A stretch of 64,000 nucleotides of DNA. Source: Paraburkholderia sp. Tr-20389. Lineage in GTDB: Bacteria > Pseudomonadota > Gammaproteobacteria > Burkholderiales > Burkholderiaceae. The stretch is taken from assembly GCF_017104565.1 (NCBI RefSeq), contig NZ_JAAGPD010000050.1:1-64000 (forward strand). Reading direction: 5' to 3'. The notes under the pieces are model-generated. The model was not told the origin of the DNA and did not search any database. It saw nothing but the letters and a program-made list of their open reading frames with translations. This document shows positions 7,907-18,529 of the stretch, in pieces (positions within the stretch are counted from its first letter, which is position 1; each line of letters starts with the position of its first letter). The position numbers and the translations under genes were made by a program.

Positions 7907-10900
7907 TTACTCCGCCGGTCCGGGCGCGAGCACTTCGCGGCTGCCGTTGATGCCCATCGCGGACACGAGGCCTGCCGTCTCCATCTGCTCGACGAGCCGC
8001 GCCGCGCGGTTGTAGCCGATGCGCAACTGGCGCTGCACCGCCGAAATCGACGCGCGGCGCGTACGCACCACGAACGCGACGGCTTCGTCGTACAGCGGAT
8101 CGGCTTCCGCATCCGGCGTTTCGCCGAACAGGTCCTGCGTGGCGCCGCCGTCTGTCGCGGGACCGTCGAGGATGCCCTCCACGTATTCCGGCTCGCCGAA
8201 CTGCTTCAGATGTTCGACGATCCGATGCACTTCCTCGTCGGCGACGAACGCGCCGTGCACACGCTGCGGGTAGCCGGTGCCGGGCGGCAGGAACAGCATG
8301 TCGCCCTGGCCGAGCAGCGACTCGGCGCCCATCTGGTCGAGAATCGTGCGCGAGTCGATCTTCGACGACACCTGGAACGCGACGCGCGTCGGAATGTTCG
8401 CCTTGATGAGACCCGTGATCACGTCGACGGAAGGGCGCTGCGTCGCGAGAATCAGGTGGATGCCCGCCGCGCGCGCCTTTTGCGCGAGGCGCGCGATCAG
8501 CTCTTCGATCTTCTTGCCCGCGACCATCATCAGGTCGGCCAGTTCGTCGATCACGACGACGATCAGCGGCAGCGGCGAAAGCGGCTCGGGTGCGTCGGGC
8601 GTCAGTGAGAACGGATTGCCGATCTTCTTTTCTTTCGCGGCGGCGTCGCGGATCTTCTGGTTGAAGCCCTGCAGGTTGCGCACGCCGACGGCCGACATCA
8701 GCCGGTAACGCTTCTCCATCTCGCCGACGCACCAGTTGAGCGCGTTCGCCGCGAGCTTCATGTCCGTCACGACGGGCGCGAGCAGATGCGGAATGCCCTC
8801 GTACACGGAAAGCTCCAGCATCTTCGGATCGATCATGATGAGGCGCACGTCTTCGGGCGTTGCCTTGTAAAGCAGCGAGACGATCATCGCGTTGATCGCC
8901 ACCGACTTGCCCGAACCCGTCGTGCCCGCGACGAGCATGTGCGGCGCCTTCGCGAGATCGGTGACGACGGGGTGGCCGGTGATGTCCTTGCCCAACGCGA
9001 GCGTCAGATTCGACTTCGAGTGCTGATAGACGTCGGCCTGGAGAATCTCGGAAAGGCTGATGGTCTGACGCTTCGCATTCGGCAGTTCGAGTCCCATGCA
9101 GGTCTTGCCGGGAATCGTCTCAACCACGCGAATCGACGTCAGGCCGAGGCCGCGCGACAGATCCTTCATGAGCCCGACGATCTGGCTGCCGCGCACGCCG
9201 AGCGCGGGCTCGACTTCGAAGCGGGTGATCACCGGGCCCGCCGATGCGCCGACCACCGTCACGGGCACCTTGAATTCCTGCAGACGCTGCTCGATCAGCG
9301 CGCTCGTTTCGGCGAGCTTTTCTTCGCTGACGGGTTCGGCGTCGGACGATGCCGGCGCGAGCAGATCGAGCGCCGGCAATTCGATATGTGAGGCCGAAGG
9401 AGCATGGAACTCGAACGCGGGTCCGCTGTGGCCGCGTACTGCAGGACGGGGCGGCTGCGCGGCTGATGGCGTGTCCGGTTGTGAGTCCTGCTGCGCGTCC
9501 AGCGGATCGTCGGGTTCGTGCTGTTGCTGGACTGACGCTTGTGCGTCGTCCTGCGCATGAGGAGTGGGACTGACCGCGACGTTTTCCACGGACGCCGCCG
9601 CGCCGGACGCCGCAAACGGGAAACGCACGATGTTCGACGGCGCTTCGGGCGTGCTGGCCGTGGATGTCTCGTCGACAGCGGCTGGCTCGATGACGGACGG
9701 GAGCGGCACGACGCTGTACGCAGCCGCGTTCGACACGGGCGCATGATGCGGCTGTATCGAGGGAGCGCTGGCCGAGGCGGCACGCAGCTGCGTCACGGAT
9801 TGCGTGATCGACTCCCATGGCGCGAGCGGGGTAGGGGAGGACTCGACGTGTTCTGCGGACGCTTGTTGTTCCGCCGTCGGCGTCGTGGCTTCGCTGTCGG
9901 CTACCGATGACGGTGCAGCCGGCTCTCTTGCGGCTGCGTGTTCATCGGCGATGGCGTCCTGGTCCTGGGCGAGCGATTCCGTTTGCCGGGCTGTTTCTTC
10001 GTCACGCTGCATCGACGCCGATTGCGCGGGCATTGCGATGACGTCTTCTGGTTCGGATTCGAGCGACGGTGCCGGTGTTTCGGAGGCGGGCGCAGCAGCA
10101 TCGGATTGGGTATCGGTGACGCCCGGAGCCGCGAATTCGGCGGAAGCGGGTTCTGCGATGGCCGGCGCGGTCGTCATTTGCGCTGATACGGCCTGTACCG
10201 CAGCGGTGGGCGCTTGCGCTGCGATGGCCGCAGCTATCGTCGTGTCGGCAACAGGAGCCGGAATGACGGGGGCAGCCACCGGCTCTGCATGGTGAACGGG
10301 AGCCGCGGTTTGCGCTTGATGCGCGACATGCGGCTCAACGTGTTCGGCCTGCGCGTCCGCAGTGTTCGCGACGACAGGCGCTTCCGGTTCAACCGCGAGC
10401 GCAACGTCTGCCTCTGCCTCTTCATCGTTTCGTTCGGCGTTCGCCGCTGCAACTGCGAGCGCGGCTGCTTCCGCAACGGGTGTCATGTGCGAGGCGACAC
10501 CATGCTGTTGCAGGCTGTCGCCAACGTCAACCGAAGCAATAGGTGTTGCAGCCGGGGCTGCAACCGCCTCAACGATCGCGGCAGACACTTGAACAGGCGC
10601 ATCCGAAGGCGGCGTCGCCGCTTCTGCGCGCGCGCCACCGATAACCGCTTCGAGCGCCGACACGACATGATCGACGGCGGCGACAGCGGTCGAGCCCGCA
10701 ACCGCAGGCGTGCCCGGCACAGCGACGATGTCCGCCGGTGCCGCAATCACAACGGGCGTAGCGATGTCGGGCGCGTTGCGCGTCTCGACGACCTTCGCGG
10801 GATCGCTGGCCGTGCGGCGAGCCAGGCTCGCGCCAGCCAGCGTCGTCCAGCGCGCGGCGTTTTCCTCGATGCTGCGCAAGGTTTCCTGCACGCTCGCCGC

Positions 10901-12001
10901 CGGCGCGACAGGCTGTGCCGGCTGATTGGCTCGCGTGTAAGCGGGTACCTTGAGATTCGGCGTGTTCGGACGCATCGCCGGCGAACCGGACGGCGCGGCT
11001 GCGTGGCGCGACTGTGCCGTGTGCATTGCAGTGCCGAGCGACGTCGACTGGCGGCTCTGCGAGAGTCCGGCAGCGCGTAACGACGCCGAACGTGCCGACG
11101 TCACCGCCGGGTTCACCGACACGCCGCGCGCCGCCGCCTGAGCGGCCGCTGCCTTCGACGATTGCAGTGCAGCCGTGCTGCCGAACACCGTCGGCGGCGT
11201 GGACGCGACACGTGCGGCCTCCATCGTGACGGGCGCGCTCTCGCGCGTCTGCGCGCGGGCCGCGTCCGGACCGAGCCAGCCGGCAGGTGCGACGGGTTCG
11301 GAGGGTGTCCATGACGTGGGGCGGCCGGGGTTGCGGCCGGACGCATGACTGCCCGCCGCGCCAGACGGCGTGCCGCCCGTCGCATGGCGCGCGACGCCTG
11401 CGCCGCCAACAGTCGGGCCGCCCGACATCCCCATCGTTTCGCCTGTCACGCCGGCAGCCGCCGCGCCGCGCGTCTTCGTGGCGGGCGGTCGCCACACGGT
11501 GGGTCGTGCGTAGCGTCCATTGGCCTTCGGCGCCATCGTATTGATCGGCGCACTGCTATGCGACGGCGTCGAGTCGACGGCGGCGGCGCGCGCGTGGCTG
11601 CGCGGCTCATCGTCACGGGGACGGCGCGCGAGGCCGAGGCCGAATGCTTCGTTGGCCCAGCCGACGAACGACGACCACCGGAAGCCGATCAGCCACGGCA
11701 GTGCGATTACGAACAGGCCGAGCATCACGAGCGGCGTCGCGACGCGGCCCAGCAGATGCGTGAACCCCGTCGACAGCGCATGCCCCAGTCCGTCGACGCC
11801 CTGCACGTTGACGAGCGATGCCTCCAGCGTGCAACTCGCGATCAGCACGCAGAGAAAGCCGAGCCACAGCCGGATCGTGCCGGGGCCGCGCAGGCCCGCG
11901 CCGCCCGGCAGCGCGGACTTCACGAGACGCCACACCAAGGGAAGAAACCAGACGGCGGAAGCGCCGAACCAGCCGAAAACTACCGTTTGCATGCTAGACA
12001 T
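7907..12001 (-). CDS. ftsK: FtsK/SpoIIIE DNA translocase with very long linker
   Basis: This protein of about 1364 residues carries an N-terminal membrane domain with about three hydrophobic segments (near [47 protein letters not shown]). An Ala/Pro/Glu-rich disordered linker of roughly 760 residues follows. The motor domain comes next: Walker A GTTGSGKS at 1026-1033, Walker B region LIMIDPK, and [21 protein letters not shown]-terminal winged-helix gamma domain ([25 protein letters not shown]) would read KOPS. The family pumps DNA during chromosome dimer resolution at division. Start choice is uncertain: ATG 12001, ATG 11992 and TTG 12022 are in frame and none has a clear Shine-Dalgarno sequence. 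Burkholderiaceae often carry a second FtsK, so this may be the accessory copy. Confidence 0.92.
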   Translation of the reverse strand: MSSMQTVVFGWFGASAVWFLPLVWRLVKSALPGGAGLRGPGTIRLWLGFLCVLIASCTLEASLVNVQGVDGLGHALSTGFTHLLGRVATPLVMLGLFVIALPWLIGFRWSSFVGWANEAFGLGLARRPRDDEPRSHARAAAVDSTPSHSSAPINTMAPKANGRYARPTVWRPPATKTRGAAAAGVTGETMGMSGGPTVGGAGVARHATGGTPSGAAGSHASGRNPGRPTSWTPSEPVAPAGWLGPDAARAQTRESAPVTMEAARVASTPPTVFGSTAALQSSKAAAAQAAARGVSVNPAVTSARSASLRAAGLSQSRQSTSLGTAMHTAQSRHAAAPSGSPAMRPNTPNLKVPAYTRANQPAQPVAPAASVQETLRSIEENAARWTTLAGASLARRTASDPAKVVETRNAPDIATPVVIAAPADIVAVPGTPAVAGSTAVAAVDHVVSALEAVIGGARAEAATPPSDAPVQVSAAIVEAVAAPAATPIASVDVGDSLQQHGVASHMTPVAEAAALAVAAANAERNDEEAEADVALAVEPEAPVVANTADAQAEHVEPHVAHQAQTAAPVHHAEPVAAPVIPAPVADTTIAAAIAAQAPTAAVQAVSAQMTTAPAIAEPASAEFAAPGVTDTQSDAAAPASETPAPSLESEPEDVIAMPAQSASMQRDEETARQTESLAQDQDAIADEHAAAREPAAPSSVADSEATTPTAEQQASAEHVESSPTPLAPWESITQSVTQLRAASASAPSIQPHHAPVSNAAAYSVVPLPSVIEPAAVDETSTASTPEAPSNIVRFPFAASGAAASVENVAVSPTPHAQDDAQASVQQQHEPDDPLDAQQDSQPDTPSAAQPPRPAVRGHSGPAFEFHAPSASHIELPALDLLAPASSDAEPVSEEKLAETSALIEQRLQEFKVPVTVVGASAGPVITRFEVEPALGVRGSQIVGLMKDLSRGLGLTSIRVVETIPGKTCMGLELPNAKRQTISLSEILQADVYQHSKSNLTLALGKDITGHPVVTDLAKAPHMLVAGTTGSGKSVAINAMIVSLLYKATPEDVRLIMIDPKMLELSVYEGIPHLLAPVVTDMKLAANALNWCVGEMEKRYRLMSAVGVRNLQGFNQKIRDAAAKEKKIGNPFSLTPDAPEPLSPLPLIVVVIDELADLMMVAGKKIEELIARLAQKARAAGIHLILATQRPSVDVITGLIKANIPTRVAFQVSSKIDSRTILDQMGAESLLGQGDMLFLPPGTGYPQRVHGAFVADEEVHRIVEHLKQFGEPEYVEGILDGPATDGGATQDLFGETPDAEADPLYDEAVAFVVRTRRASISAVQRQLRIGYNRAARLVEQMETAGLVSAMGINGSREVLAPGPAE

Positions 12002-12112
12002 CAACGAATGACGGATGCGCAAACGCGCGAGCCGTCGAGTTTAACTGGGCGAAACTTCTCGCTTCCCAGGCGTGCAGCGTGCGCAGGCTGTCGATGCTCG
12101 CCGGACGCGCGC

Positions 12113-12706
12113 TCATTGGCCGCGCCGCGCGAACACGAGCGTGTCGCCGTCGCCGAGCATCAGTTGAAGCTGCTGCGGCTTGCGCATGTCGACGGCCGAG
12201 TGTTCGATATGCGCGAGCGCATCGAGATACGCGGCTTCGATCTTGCCGCCCGCCGTCGCGCAGGCCATGCGCGTACCCGCGAGCGGGCCGAAGCTCAGCT
12301 TGCCGTCCTTGAGCGAATAGGTGCCCGTGTAGCGGTTGCAGCCCGAAAAGCCACTTGCGCGCCGCTGGCCCGTTTCCGTCGACAGCACCAGCGTGACGGG
12401 TTCGCCGCCTGCGTTACCCGGCACCTCGCGCGTGCCGCCTGCGGCGAGCTTCCAGCCGGTGAGCTGCCAGTCGGTGTTGTCGAGCAGTTGCGTGGCTGCG
12501 GGGTTGAACGGATCGGGCGGCGGGGCTTCCGAGTCGGGGTGTTTCGGCAGCGAGCAGGCGGCGAGCATGGCGATCGACACGACGGCGAGCGCTGCGCCTG
12601 CGCGGCGGCGGAACGATGCCCAGACTGCGCGGTCAGGTGCATGCGACGATGCATCGGGTGTGGCGTTCGAGCGTGCGTCGCGTTGCGTGGCAGACGTGGG
12701 CTGCAT
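12113..12706 (-). CDS. META-domain lipoprotein
   Basis: This 197-residue protein has a hydrophobic segment ending in lipobox LAAC (Cys51), which predicts a lipid-anchored envelope protein. The mature part has the META/HslJ fold signature: NTDWQLTGWKL, then FSGCNRYTGTYSLKDGKLSFGPLAGTRMAC. HslJ-like domains occur in heat-shock and motility-associated proteins, but the function here is unknown. AGAGAGGA ahead of ATG 12706 supports the start, although this leaves an unusually long 34-residue region before the signal helix. It ends close to the ftsK start, and both genes are leftward. Confidence 0.85.
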   Translation of the reverse strand: MQPTSATQRDARSNATPDASSHAPDRAVWASFRRRAGAALAVVSIAMLAACSLPKHPDSEAPPPDPFNPAATQLLDNTDWQLTGWKLAAGGTREVPGNAGGEPVTLVLSTETGQRRASGFSGCNRYTGTYSLKDGKLSFGPLAGTRMACATAGGKIEAAYLDALAHIEHSAVDMRKPQQLQLMLGDGDTLVFARRGQ

Positions 12707-13019
12707 ATCGTCGTTCCTCTCTAAACTGGCGAAGGCGTAAGGGTATCGCACTACGCTTGCCGCATGCGAGCGCAAACGCGGGTGACGAAACGCATAGGCA
12801 AAAATGCATCGGTGCCGCGACGGGGCCGGTCATCGCCGGCAGCAGTCCCATCGCGATACCTCGGCGGCCGGGCGGAACGGCACGTCGGATGGCTCGAAAC
12901 GCAGCCGGCAACACAGGTTATCGGCACGCGGCAGGCGTAGTCGCAGGGGCCGCGCATGTTAACATCGCCGCAGTCATTCATTCCACCCGCTTTTTGTCAA
13001 AAAATTCTCTGGAGCTTCC
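12707..13019. other. Divergent intergenic region upstream of purT
   Basis: This gap of about 310 bases lies between the META lipoprotein gene and purT and must hold both promoters. The AT-rich stretch at about 12955-13010 is the likeliest purT promoter region. No convincing paired hexamers, riboswitch or small gene were seen. Confidence 0.4.
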
Positions 13020-14234
13020 ATGCAGATCGGCCAACGCATCGGCACACCGCTTTCGACTTCGGCTACGCGCGTCATGCTGCTCGGCGCGGGCGAGCTGGGC
13101 AAGGAAGTGATCATCGCGCTCCAGCGGCTCGGCGTCGAAGTGATCGCGGTGGACCGTTATCCGAACGCGCCGGGGCATCAGGTCGCGCATCGCGCGCACG
13201 TGATCGACATGACAGACCCGAAAGCGCTGCGCGCGCTCGTCGAAGAAGAGCAGCCGCATCTGATCGTGCCGGAGATCGAGGCGATCGCCACCGACGCACT
13301 CGCCGCGATCGAAACGGAAGGCGTCGCCGAAGTGATCCCGACGGCGCGCGCCACCCAGTTGACGATGAACCGCGAAGGCATCCGCCGCCTCGCCGCCGAG
13401 GAACTCGGCCTGCCGACTTCGCCGTACGCGTTCGCCGATTCCGTCGAAGAGCTGAAGGCGGGCATCGCGAAGGTCGGTTATCCGTGCGTCGTGAAGCCGG
13501 TGATGTCGTCGTCCGGCAAGGGGCAGTCGGTGCTGCGCAGCGACTCCGACATCGAACCCGCGTGGCAGTACGCGATGGCGGGTGGACGCGTGAATCATGG
13601 CCGCGTGATCGTCGAAGGCTTCATCAACTTCGAATACGAGATCACGCAGCTGACCGTGCGCGCGATCGATCCGGCCACGCAGCAGACGGCGACCTATTTC
13701 TGCGACCCGATCGGCCACGTGCAGGTGGCGGGCGATTACGTCGAGTCGTGGCAGCCGCAGCCGATGAGCCCGCGCGCGCTCGAACAGTCGCGCGACATCG
13801 CCGACAAGGTGACGAAGGCGCTCGGCGGCCGGGGCCTGTTCGGCGTTGAACTTTTCGTGCGCGGCGATGACGTATGGTTCTCGGAAGTGAGCCCGCGTCC
13901 GCACGACACCGGGCTCGTCACGCTCGCGTCGCAGCGGCTTTCCGAGTTCGAACTGCATGCGCGTGCGATTCTCGGCCTGCCCGTCGATACGACCCTGCGT
14001 GCGCCGGGTGCGTCGGCCGTGATCTACGGCGGGCTCGACGAAACGGGCATTGCGTTCGAAGGCGTCGCGCAGGCGCTCGCCGTGCCGGGTGCGGATCTGC
14101 GGCTGTTCGGCAAGCCCGAGAGCTTCGTCAAGCGCCGCATGGGCGTGGCGCTCGCAACGGCGGGCGATATCGGCGAAGCGCTGCAGCGCGCGAAACAGGC
14201 TGCGGCGGCTGTCAAGCCGGTGTCGGCGAAATAA
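13020..14234 (+). CDS. purT: Formate-dependent phosphoribosylglycinamide formyltransferase (GAR transformylase 2)
   Basis: This 404-residue ATP-grasp enzyme makes formyl-GAR from GAR, formate and ATP in purine synthesis. The N-terminal Rossmann part has [20 protein letters not shown], and the family-typical [13 protein letters not shown] follows. The ATP-grasp core has [15 protein letters not shown], and the metal-binding end of the active site has [17 protein letters not shown]. Length matches E. coli PurT (392 aa) with a short N-terminal extension. It is folate-independent and so can back up PurN. The next gene follows by 23 bases with its own Shine-Dalgarno sequence. Confidence 0.97.
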   Translation: MQIGQRIGTPLSTSATRVMLLGAGELGKEVIIALQRLGVEVIAVDRYPNAPGHQVAHRAHVIDMTDPKALRALVEEEQPHLIVPEIEAIATDALAAIETEGVAEVIPTARATQLTMNREGIRRLAAEELGLPTSPYAFADSVEELKAGIAKVGYPCVVKPVMSSSGKGQSVLRSDSDIEPAWQYAMAGGRVNHGRVIVEGFINFEYEITQLTVRAIDPATQQTATYFCDPIGHVQVAGDYVESWQPQPMSPRALEQSRDIADKVTKALGGRGLFGVELFVRGDDVWFSEVSPRPHDTGLVTLASQRLSEFELHARAILGLPVDTTLRAPGASAVIYGGLDETGIAFEGVAQALAVPGADLRLFGKPESFVKRRMGVALATAGDIGEALQRAKQAAAAVKPVSAK

Positions 14235-14257
14235 GGCCGTTGCAAGGAGTGCAGTGC

Positions 14258-14461
14258 GTGAAGCTTGAACAGATGAGCAGCGCAGCCGCGCGGCGTGTTG
14301 CGTTGCTGGCGGCGTCCATTATGACGATGACGTCGCTGGGCGGCTGCGGGCTGGCCGCTGCGCCGTGCCGCATTGCCTCGGCGGGGCTGAAGATCGTTCC
14401 CGTCGTCGGTCACGTCGCCGCCGCGCCGACCGATGCCTGCGCCGACGTCATCGATCCCTGA
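14258..14461 (+). CDS. Small DUF6726-type lipoprotein
   Basis: This 67-residue protein starts at GTG behind a good AAGGAG sequence; ATG 14273 is an alternative. It has a signal segment ending in LGGC (Cys30), a lipoprotein box. The mature tail, with PCRIASAGLKIVPVVGHVAA and DACADVIDP, matches my recollection of the DUF6726 family common in Burkholderiaceae. The gene sits just behind purT and probably shares its transcript. Function is unknown. Confidence 0.75.
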   Translation: MKLEQMSSAAARRVALLAASIMTMTSLGGCGLAAAPCRIASAGLKIVPVVGHVAAAPTDACADVIDP

Positions 14462-14529
14462 TCACTCGACGCAACCTTCAGCACAATCTCCTGGTCATAA
14501 CGGCACAGCGTCAGGAAACGAGGCATTCG

Positions 14530-14910
14530 ATGAGCAGACGGTGGTGTGCGTGGTTGGGCCTGCTGGGGTTATTCGCCGCTTCGGGCGTGGTGGACGTGGC
14601 CAGTGCCGCTGATTTGCTGCCGTTGCCCGATATCCGGACCGCGCATCGCGTGACGCAGAAATACACCTGCGCGACGGGCCGCGTCCTCCAGGTCACCTAT
14701 CTGAACGCAACCAACGGTCAAAGCTTCGCGGTGCTGCCGGTAAAAGGCACGCAAATGCTGTTCGTCAACGTGCTGTCCGGCTCGGGCGCGAAGTATCAGG
14801 CGGGCAGCTACACGTGGTGGACCAAGGGGCCGCAGGCGACGCTCTACGACGCCATGCTCGGCGAGGACGCGCCGCCGCTGCTGTCCGATTGCGTGACCAT
14901 CGTCCGTTGA
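14530..14910 (+). CDS. MliC-family periplasmic lysozyme inhibitor
   Basis: This 126-residue protein has a signal peptide (LGLLGLFAASGVVDVASA) and then the MliC/PliC fold. A first Cys lies in KYTCATGRVLQVTYLN, the SGSGAKYQAGSYTWWTKG motif is shared with C-type lysozyme inhibitors, and a final Cys lies in LLSDCVTIVR. The family protects the cell wall against lysozyme of hosts or predators. There is no lipobox, so it is probably a soluble PliC-like form. The start at 14530 is the first that gives a signal peptide. Confidence 0.85.
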   Translation: MSRRWCAWLGLLGLFAASGVVDVASAADLLPLPDIRTAHRVTQKYTCATGRVLQVTYLNATNGQSFAVLPVKGTQMLFVNVLSGSGAKYQAGSYTWWTKGPQATLYDAMLGEDAPPLLSDCVTIVR

Positions 14911-15165
14911 TGCTCTTCTGACTGCCGCACGGTGGCTATGTCCGTGCCGCGCTGTAGCGGGCGCGTTCATTTTTCTCCGCGCCTCGCAGCCTGCCCGTGA
15001 AACGGCACGTTTCTGCCTGCGGTAGTAAGCTGTGTGCCACGCAATGGCCGCGCCCCGTATCGATGCATCGGCGCGGCTGTCATCGTTTTCGATCATCCTT
15101 GTCCGCGTGCCGTCGAGTGTCAGAGTCACGGCCCGGTCTGCGTTCGTTCGTCAAGCGAGACTTCC

Positions 15166-16818
15166 ATGAAAGCATCGGATCTGTTCGTCAAATCGCTGGA
15201 GGCTGAAGGCGTCGAGTACGTGTTCGGCATTCCCGGCGAAGAAAATCTCGATCTCCTCGAATCGCTGCGCCGCTCCCGCATCAAACTCGTGCTGACGCGC
15301 CATGAACAGGCGGCCGGCTTCATGGCCGCGACCTATGGCCGTCTGACGGGGCGCACGGGCGTGTGTCTGGCAACGCTTGGGCCGGGCGCCACTAACTTCG
15401 TGACGGCCGCCGCGTATGCGCAGCTCGGCGGCATGCCGATGCTGATGGTCACGGGCCAGAAGCCGATCAAGTCGAGCAAGCAGGGCCATTTCCAGATCGT
15501 CGACGTGGTGCGGATGATGGAGCCGCTCACCAAGTACACGCGGCAGATCGTGTCGATCGGCAATATTCCGGCGTCGGTGCGCGAGGCGTTCCGGCAGGCC
15601 GAGGAAGAGCGCCCGGGCGCCACGCATCTCGAACTGCCCGAAGACGTCGCGCACGAAGAGGGCGACGGCAAGCCGATTCCGAAGAGCTATAGCCGACGGC
15701 CCGTCGCCGAAGAAAAAGCCGTCCAGCACGCGGTGAAGGCAATCGTCGAGGCAAAGCATCCGTTGCTGATGATCGGCGCGGGCGGCAACCGCAAGACGAC
15801 GCGCAAGATGCTGCGCGAATTCGTCGACCAGATCGGCATCCCGTTCTTTACCACGCAGATGGGCAAGGGCGTGATCGACGAATCGCATCCGCTGTGGCTC
15901 GGCAACGCGACGCTCTCGGACGGCGACTTCGTGCACCGTGCGATCGATCACGCCGACTGCATCATCAACGTCGGCCACGACGTGATCGAAAAGCCGCCGT
16001 TCTTCATGCGCGGCGCGGATGCCAACGAGAAGACCGTGATCCACGTGAACTTTCTCGGTGCGGAAGTCGACCCCGTGTATTTCCCGCAGATCGAAGTGGT
16101 CGGCGACATCGCGAACGCTGTGTGGCAGATGAAGGAAGCGCTGCAAGGCAAAGGCGAGCATTGGGACTTCGCGCGCTTCAAGGAAATCAAGGCGCATTTC
16201 GAAGCGCATCTGGCGAAAGGCCAGCACGACGACCGCTTCCCGATGTACCCGGTGCGGGTCGTCCACGACGTGTACGAAACGACGCCCGTCGACGGCATCC
16301 TCTGTCTCGACAACGGCATGTACAAGATCTGGTTCGCGCGCTACTACCGCGCGCACGAGCCGAATTCGCTGCTGCTCGACAACGCGCTCGCGTCGATGGG
16401 CGCGGGGCTGCCGTCGGCGATCGCGACCAAGATCGTGCATCCCGAGCGCAAGGTGATGGCCGTGTGCGGCGACGGCGGCTTCATGATGAACTCGCAGGAG
16501 CTGGAGACGGCCGTGCGGCTGAAGCTCGATCTCGTCGTATTGATTCTGCGCGACGACGCGTTCGGCATGATCCGCTGGAAGCAGGAGAACATGAACTTCC
16601 CCGACTACGGGATGATGCTCAGCAACCCCGATTTCGTCGACTACGCGAAGAGCTATGGCGCGCAAGGGCATCGCGTCGGCTCGGCGGAAGAACTGGCGCC
16701 GCTCGTGCGCGAGTGCTTCGCAACCCCGGGCGTGCACGTGATCGACGTGCCCATCGATTACTCCGACAACGAGCGCGTGCTGAATCGCGAGATCAAGCGT
16801 CTGTCCGCGCAGCTTTGA
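15166..16818 (+). CDS. Acetolactate synthase-like thiamine diphosphate enzyme (catabolic AlsS type)
   Basis: This 550-residue ThDP enzyme has the pyrimidine-binding domain (YVFGIPGEENLDLLESL, LTRHEQAAGFMA with the catalytic Glu) and a central FAD/Rossmann-like domain. The ThDP-binding motif follows (VCGDGGFMMNSQELETAVRLKLDLVVLIL). Resemblance is closest to AlsS-like acetolactate synthases, which condense two pyruvates. No regulatory small subunit gene is next to it, as expected for catabolic forms. Related ThDP decarboxylases cannot be ruled out. It forms a pair with an aldehyde dehydrogenase 79 bases downstream. The start is chosen at the family N-terminus (MKASDLFVKSLEAEG). Confidence 0.85.
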   Translation: MKASDLFVKSLEAEGVEYVFGIPGEENLDLLESLRRSRIKLVLTRHEQAAGFMAATYGRLTGRTGVCLATLGPGATNFVTAAAYAQLGGMPMLMVTGQKPIKSSKQGHFQIVDVVRMMEPLTKYTRQIVSIGNIPASVREAFRQAEEERPGATHLELPEDVAHEEGDGKPIPKSYSRRPVAEEKAVQHAVKAIVEAKHPLLMIGAGGNRKTTRKMLREFVDQIGIPFFTTQMGKGVIDESHPLWLGNATLSDGDFVHRAIDHADCIINVGHDVIEKPPFFMRGADANEKTVIHVNFLGAEVDPVYFPQIEVVGDIANAVWQMKEALQGKGEHWDFARFKEIKAHFEAHLAKGQHDDRFPMYPVRVVHDVYETTPVDGILCLDNGMYKIWFARYYRAHEPNSLLLDNALASMGAGLPSAIATKIVHPERKVMAVCGDGGFMMNSQELETAVRLKLDLVVLILRDDAFGMIRWKQENMNFPDYGMMLSNPDFVDYAKSYGAQGHRVGSAEELAPLVRECFATPGVHVIDVPIDYSDNERVLNREIKRLSAQL

Positions 16819-16897
16819 GGTTTCAGTCCGGTGCGCGGCGGCGCCGTTACGGAACGGTCGTTGCCGCGCGTCGCTGATCGATCAAGGAGAACGAGTC

Positions 16898-18334
16898 ATG
16901 TTGCAGAAGAGTTACCCCTACTATCTCGCGAACGAGCCCGTCGCCGCGAACACCGATCTCGAAGTCACCGACAAGTTCAGCGGCGAAGTGGCGACGCGCG
17001 TCGCGATGGCCGATGCGAAGGCCATCGATCAGGCGATCGGCGCCGCCGTCGCCGCGCTGCCCGCACTGCGTGCGTTCCCGCCGTTCAAGCGTCAGGCCGT
17101 GCTCGAACATTGCGTGAAGCGCTTTCGCGAGCGCGCCGACGAAATGGCGATGGCGCTGTGCATCGAAGCCGGCAAGCCGATCAACGATTCGCGCGGCGAA
17201 GTCACGCGTCTGATCGATACGTTCAAGGTCGCGGCGGAAGAATCGGTGCGCATCGACGGCGAAATCATCAACCTCGAAATCTCGCCGCGCGCGAAGGGCT
17301 ATCACGCGTACGTGAAGCGGGTGCCCATCGGGCCGTGCTCGTTCATCTCGCCGTTCAACTTTCCGCTGAACCTGGCAGCACACAAGGTGGCGCCCGCGCT
17401 GGCGGCGGGCGTGCCGTTCGTGTTGAAACCGGCGAGCCGCACGCCCATCGGCGCGCTGATCATCGGCGAAGTGCTCGCGGAGACCGATCTGCCGAAAGGC
17501 GCGTTCTCGATCCTGCCCGCGCATCGCGACGGCGCCGACCTGTTCACCACGGACGAGCGCTTCAAGCTGCTGTCGTTCACGGGTTCGCCTGCCGTCGGCT
17601 GGGATCTGAAGGCGAAGGCGGGCAAGAAGAAGGTGATTCTGGAACTGGGCGGCAACGCGGCCGCGATCGTCGACGGCGATCAGCGCGACAAGCTCGACTA
17701 CGTCGTGGAGCGGCTCGCGTTCGGCGCGTTTTATCAGTCGGGGCAAAGCTGCATCGGCGTGCAGCGCATTCTCGTGCATGCGTCGCTCTACGACGCGTTG
17801 CGCGAGAAGCTGATCGCGAAGACGAAGTCGCTGAAGATGGGCGATCCGAAGGACGAAAAGACTTTCGTCGGGCCGATGATCTCCGAATCGGAATCGCGGC
17901 GTCTTTCAGGCTGGATGGACGGCGCGGTGAAGGCGGGTGCGAAAATCGTCGCGGGCGGCAAGGTGGACGGCGCGATGTTCGAGGCAACGCTGCTGGAGAA
18001 CGTCGGACGCGAGACCGACCTGTACCGCAAGGAGGCGTTCGGGCCGGTGGCGATCCTCGAAAAATTCGATGATTTCGCGAGCGCGCTCGCGACCGTCAAC
18101 GACAGCGATTTCGGTCTGCAGGCGGGCGTGTTCACGGATTCGCTGGCGCACGCACATCAGGCATGGGATGAACTGGACGTGGGCGGCGTGGTCATCAACG
18201 ATGTGCCGTCGTTCCGCGTCGACAACATGCCGTATGGCGGCGTGAAGGACTCGGGGCTCGGCCGCGAAGGCATTCGCTACGCAATCGAGGACATGACGGA
18301 GCCAAGGCTGATGGTGATGCGCGAAACGTGGTGA
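16898..18334 (+). CDS. NAD(P)-dependent aldehyde dehydrogenase
   Basis: This 478-residue ALDH-superfamily enzyme oxidises an aldehyde to an acid. It shows VPIGPCSFISPFNFPLNL, the glycine-rich FTGSPAVGWDLK, the general-base Glu in LELGGN, the catalytic Cys in GQSCIG, and the C-terminal EAFGPVAIL and MPYGGVKDSGLGREG blocks. It resembles the ALDH family 21-like or phosphonoacetaldehyde/lactaldehyde dehydrogenase group rather than betaine or methylmalonate types. An AAGGAGA sequence precedes the ATG. It is probably co-transcribed with the upstream ThDP enzyme, so the two may act in one small catabolic pathway. The substrate is unknown. Confidence 0.9.
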   Translation: MLQKSYPYYLANEPVAANTDLEVTDKFSGEVATRVAMADAKAIDQAIGAAVAALPALRAFPPFKRQAVLEHCVKRFRERADEMAMALCIEAGKPINDSRGEVTRLIDTFKVAAEESVRIDGEIINLEISPRAKGYHAYVKRVPIGPCSFISPFNFPLNLAAHKVAPALAAGVPFVLKPASRTPIGALIIGEVLAETDLPKGAFSILPAHRDGADLFTTDERFKLLSFTGSPAVGWDLKAKAGKKKVILELGGNAAAIVDGDQRDKLDYVVERLAFGAFYQSGQSCIGVQRILVHASLYDALREKLIAKTKSLKMGDPKDEKTFVGPMISESESRRLSGWMDGAVKAGAKIVAGGKVDGAMFEATLLENVGRETDLYRKEAFGPVAILEKFDDFASALATVNDSDFGLQAGVFTDSLAHAHQAWDELDVGGVVINDVPSFRVDNMPYGGVKDSGLGREGIRYAIEDMTEPRLMVMRETW

Positions 18335-18529
18335 GGAAATGGGGGCGGGAGGCGGGCGGCGCGGTGTCGGACGCATGTCAGCCCGTTGTCACCAGATTGC
18401 CTTGCGCAGCGTCTACGCTGCCCGCGTCGGCATGGTCCGTCCCCGCTTGAAATATGCCGTCATGTGGCGCTGCAGCGCCGGTAAGGCGGTAAGCCTGCAT
18501 GCACGGCAAGGGTAGGCGGCCCGAAGTGC

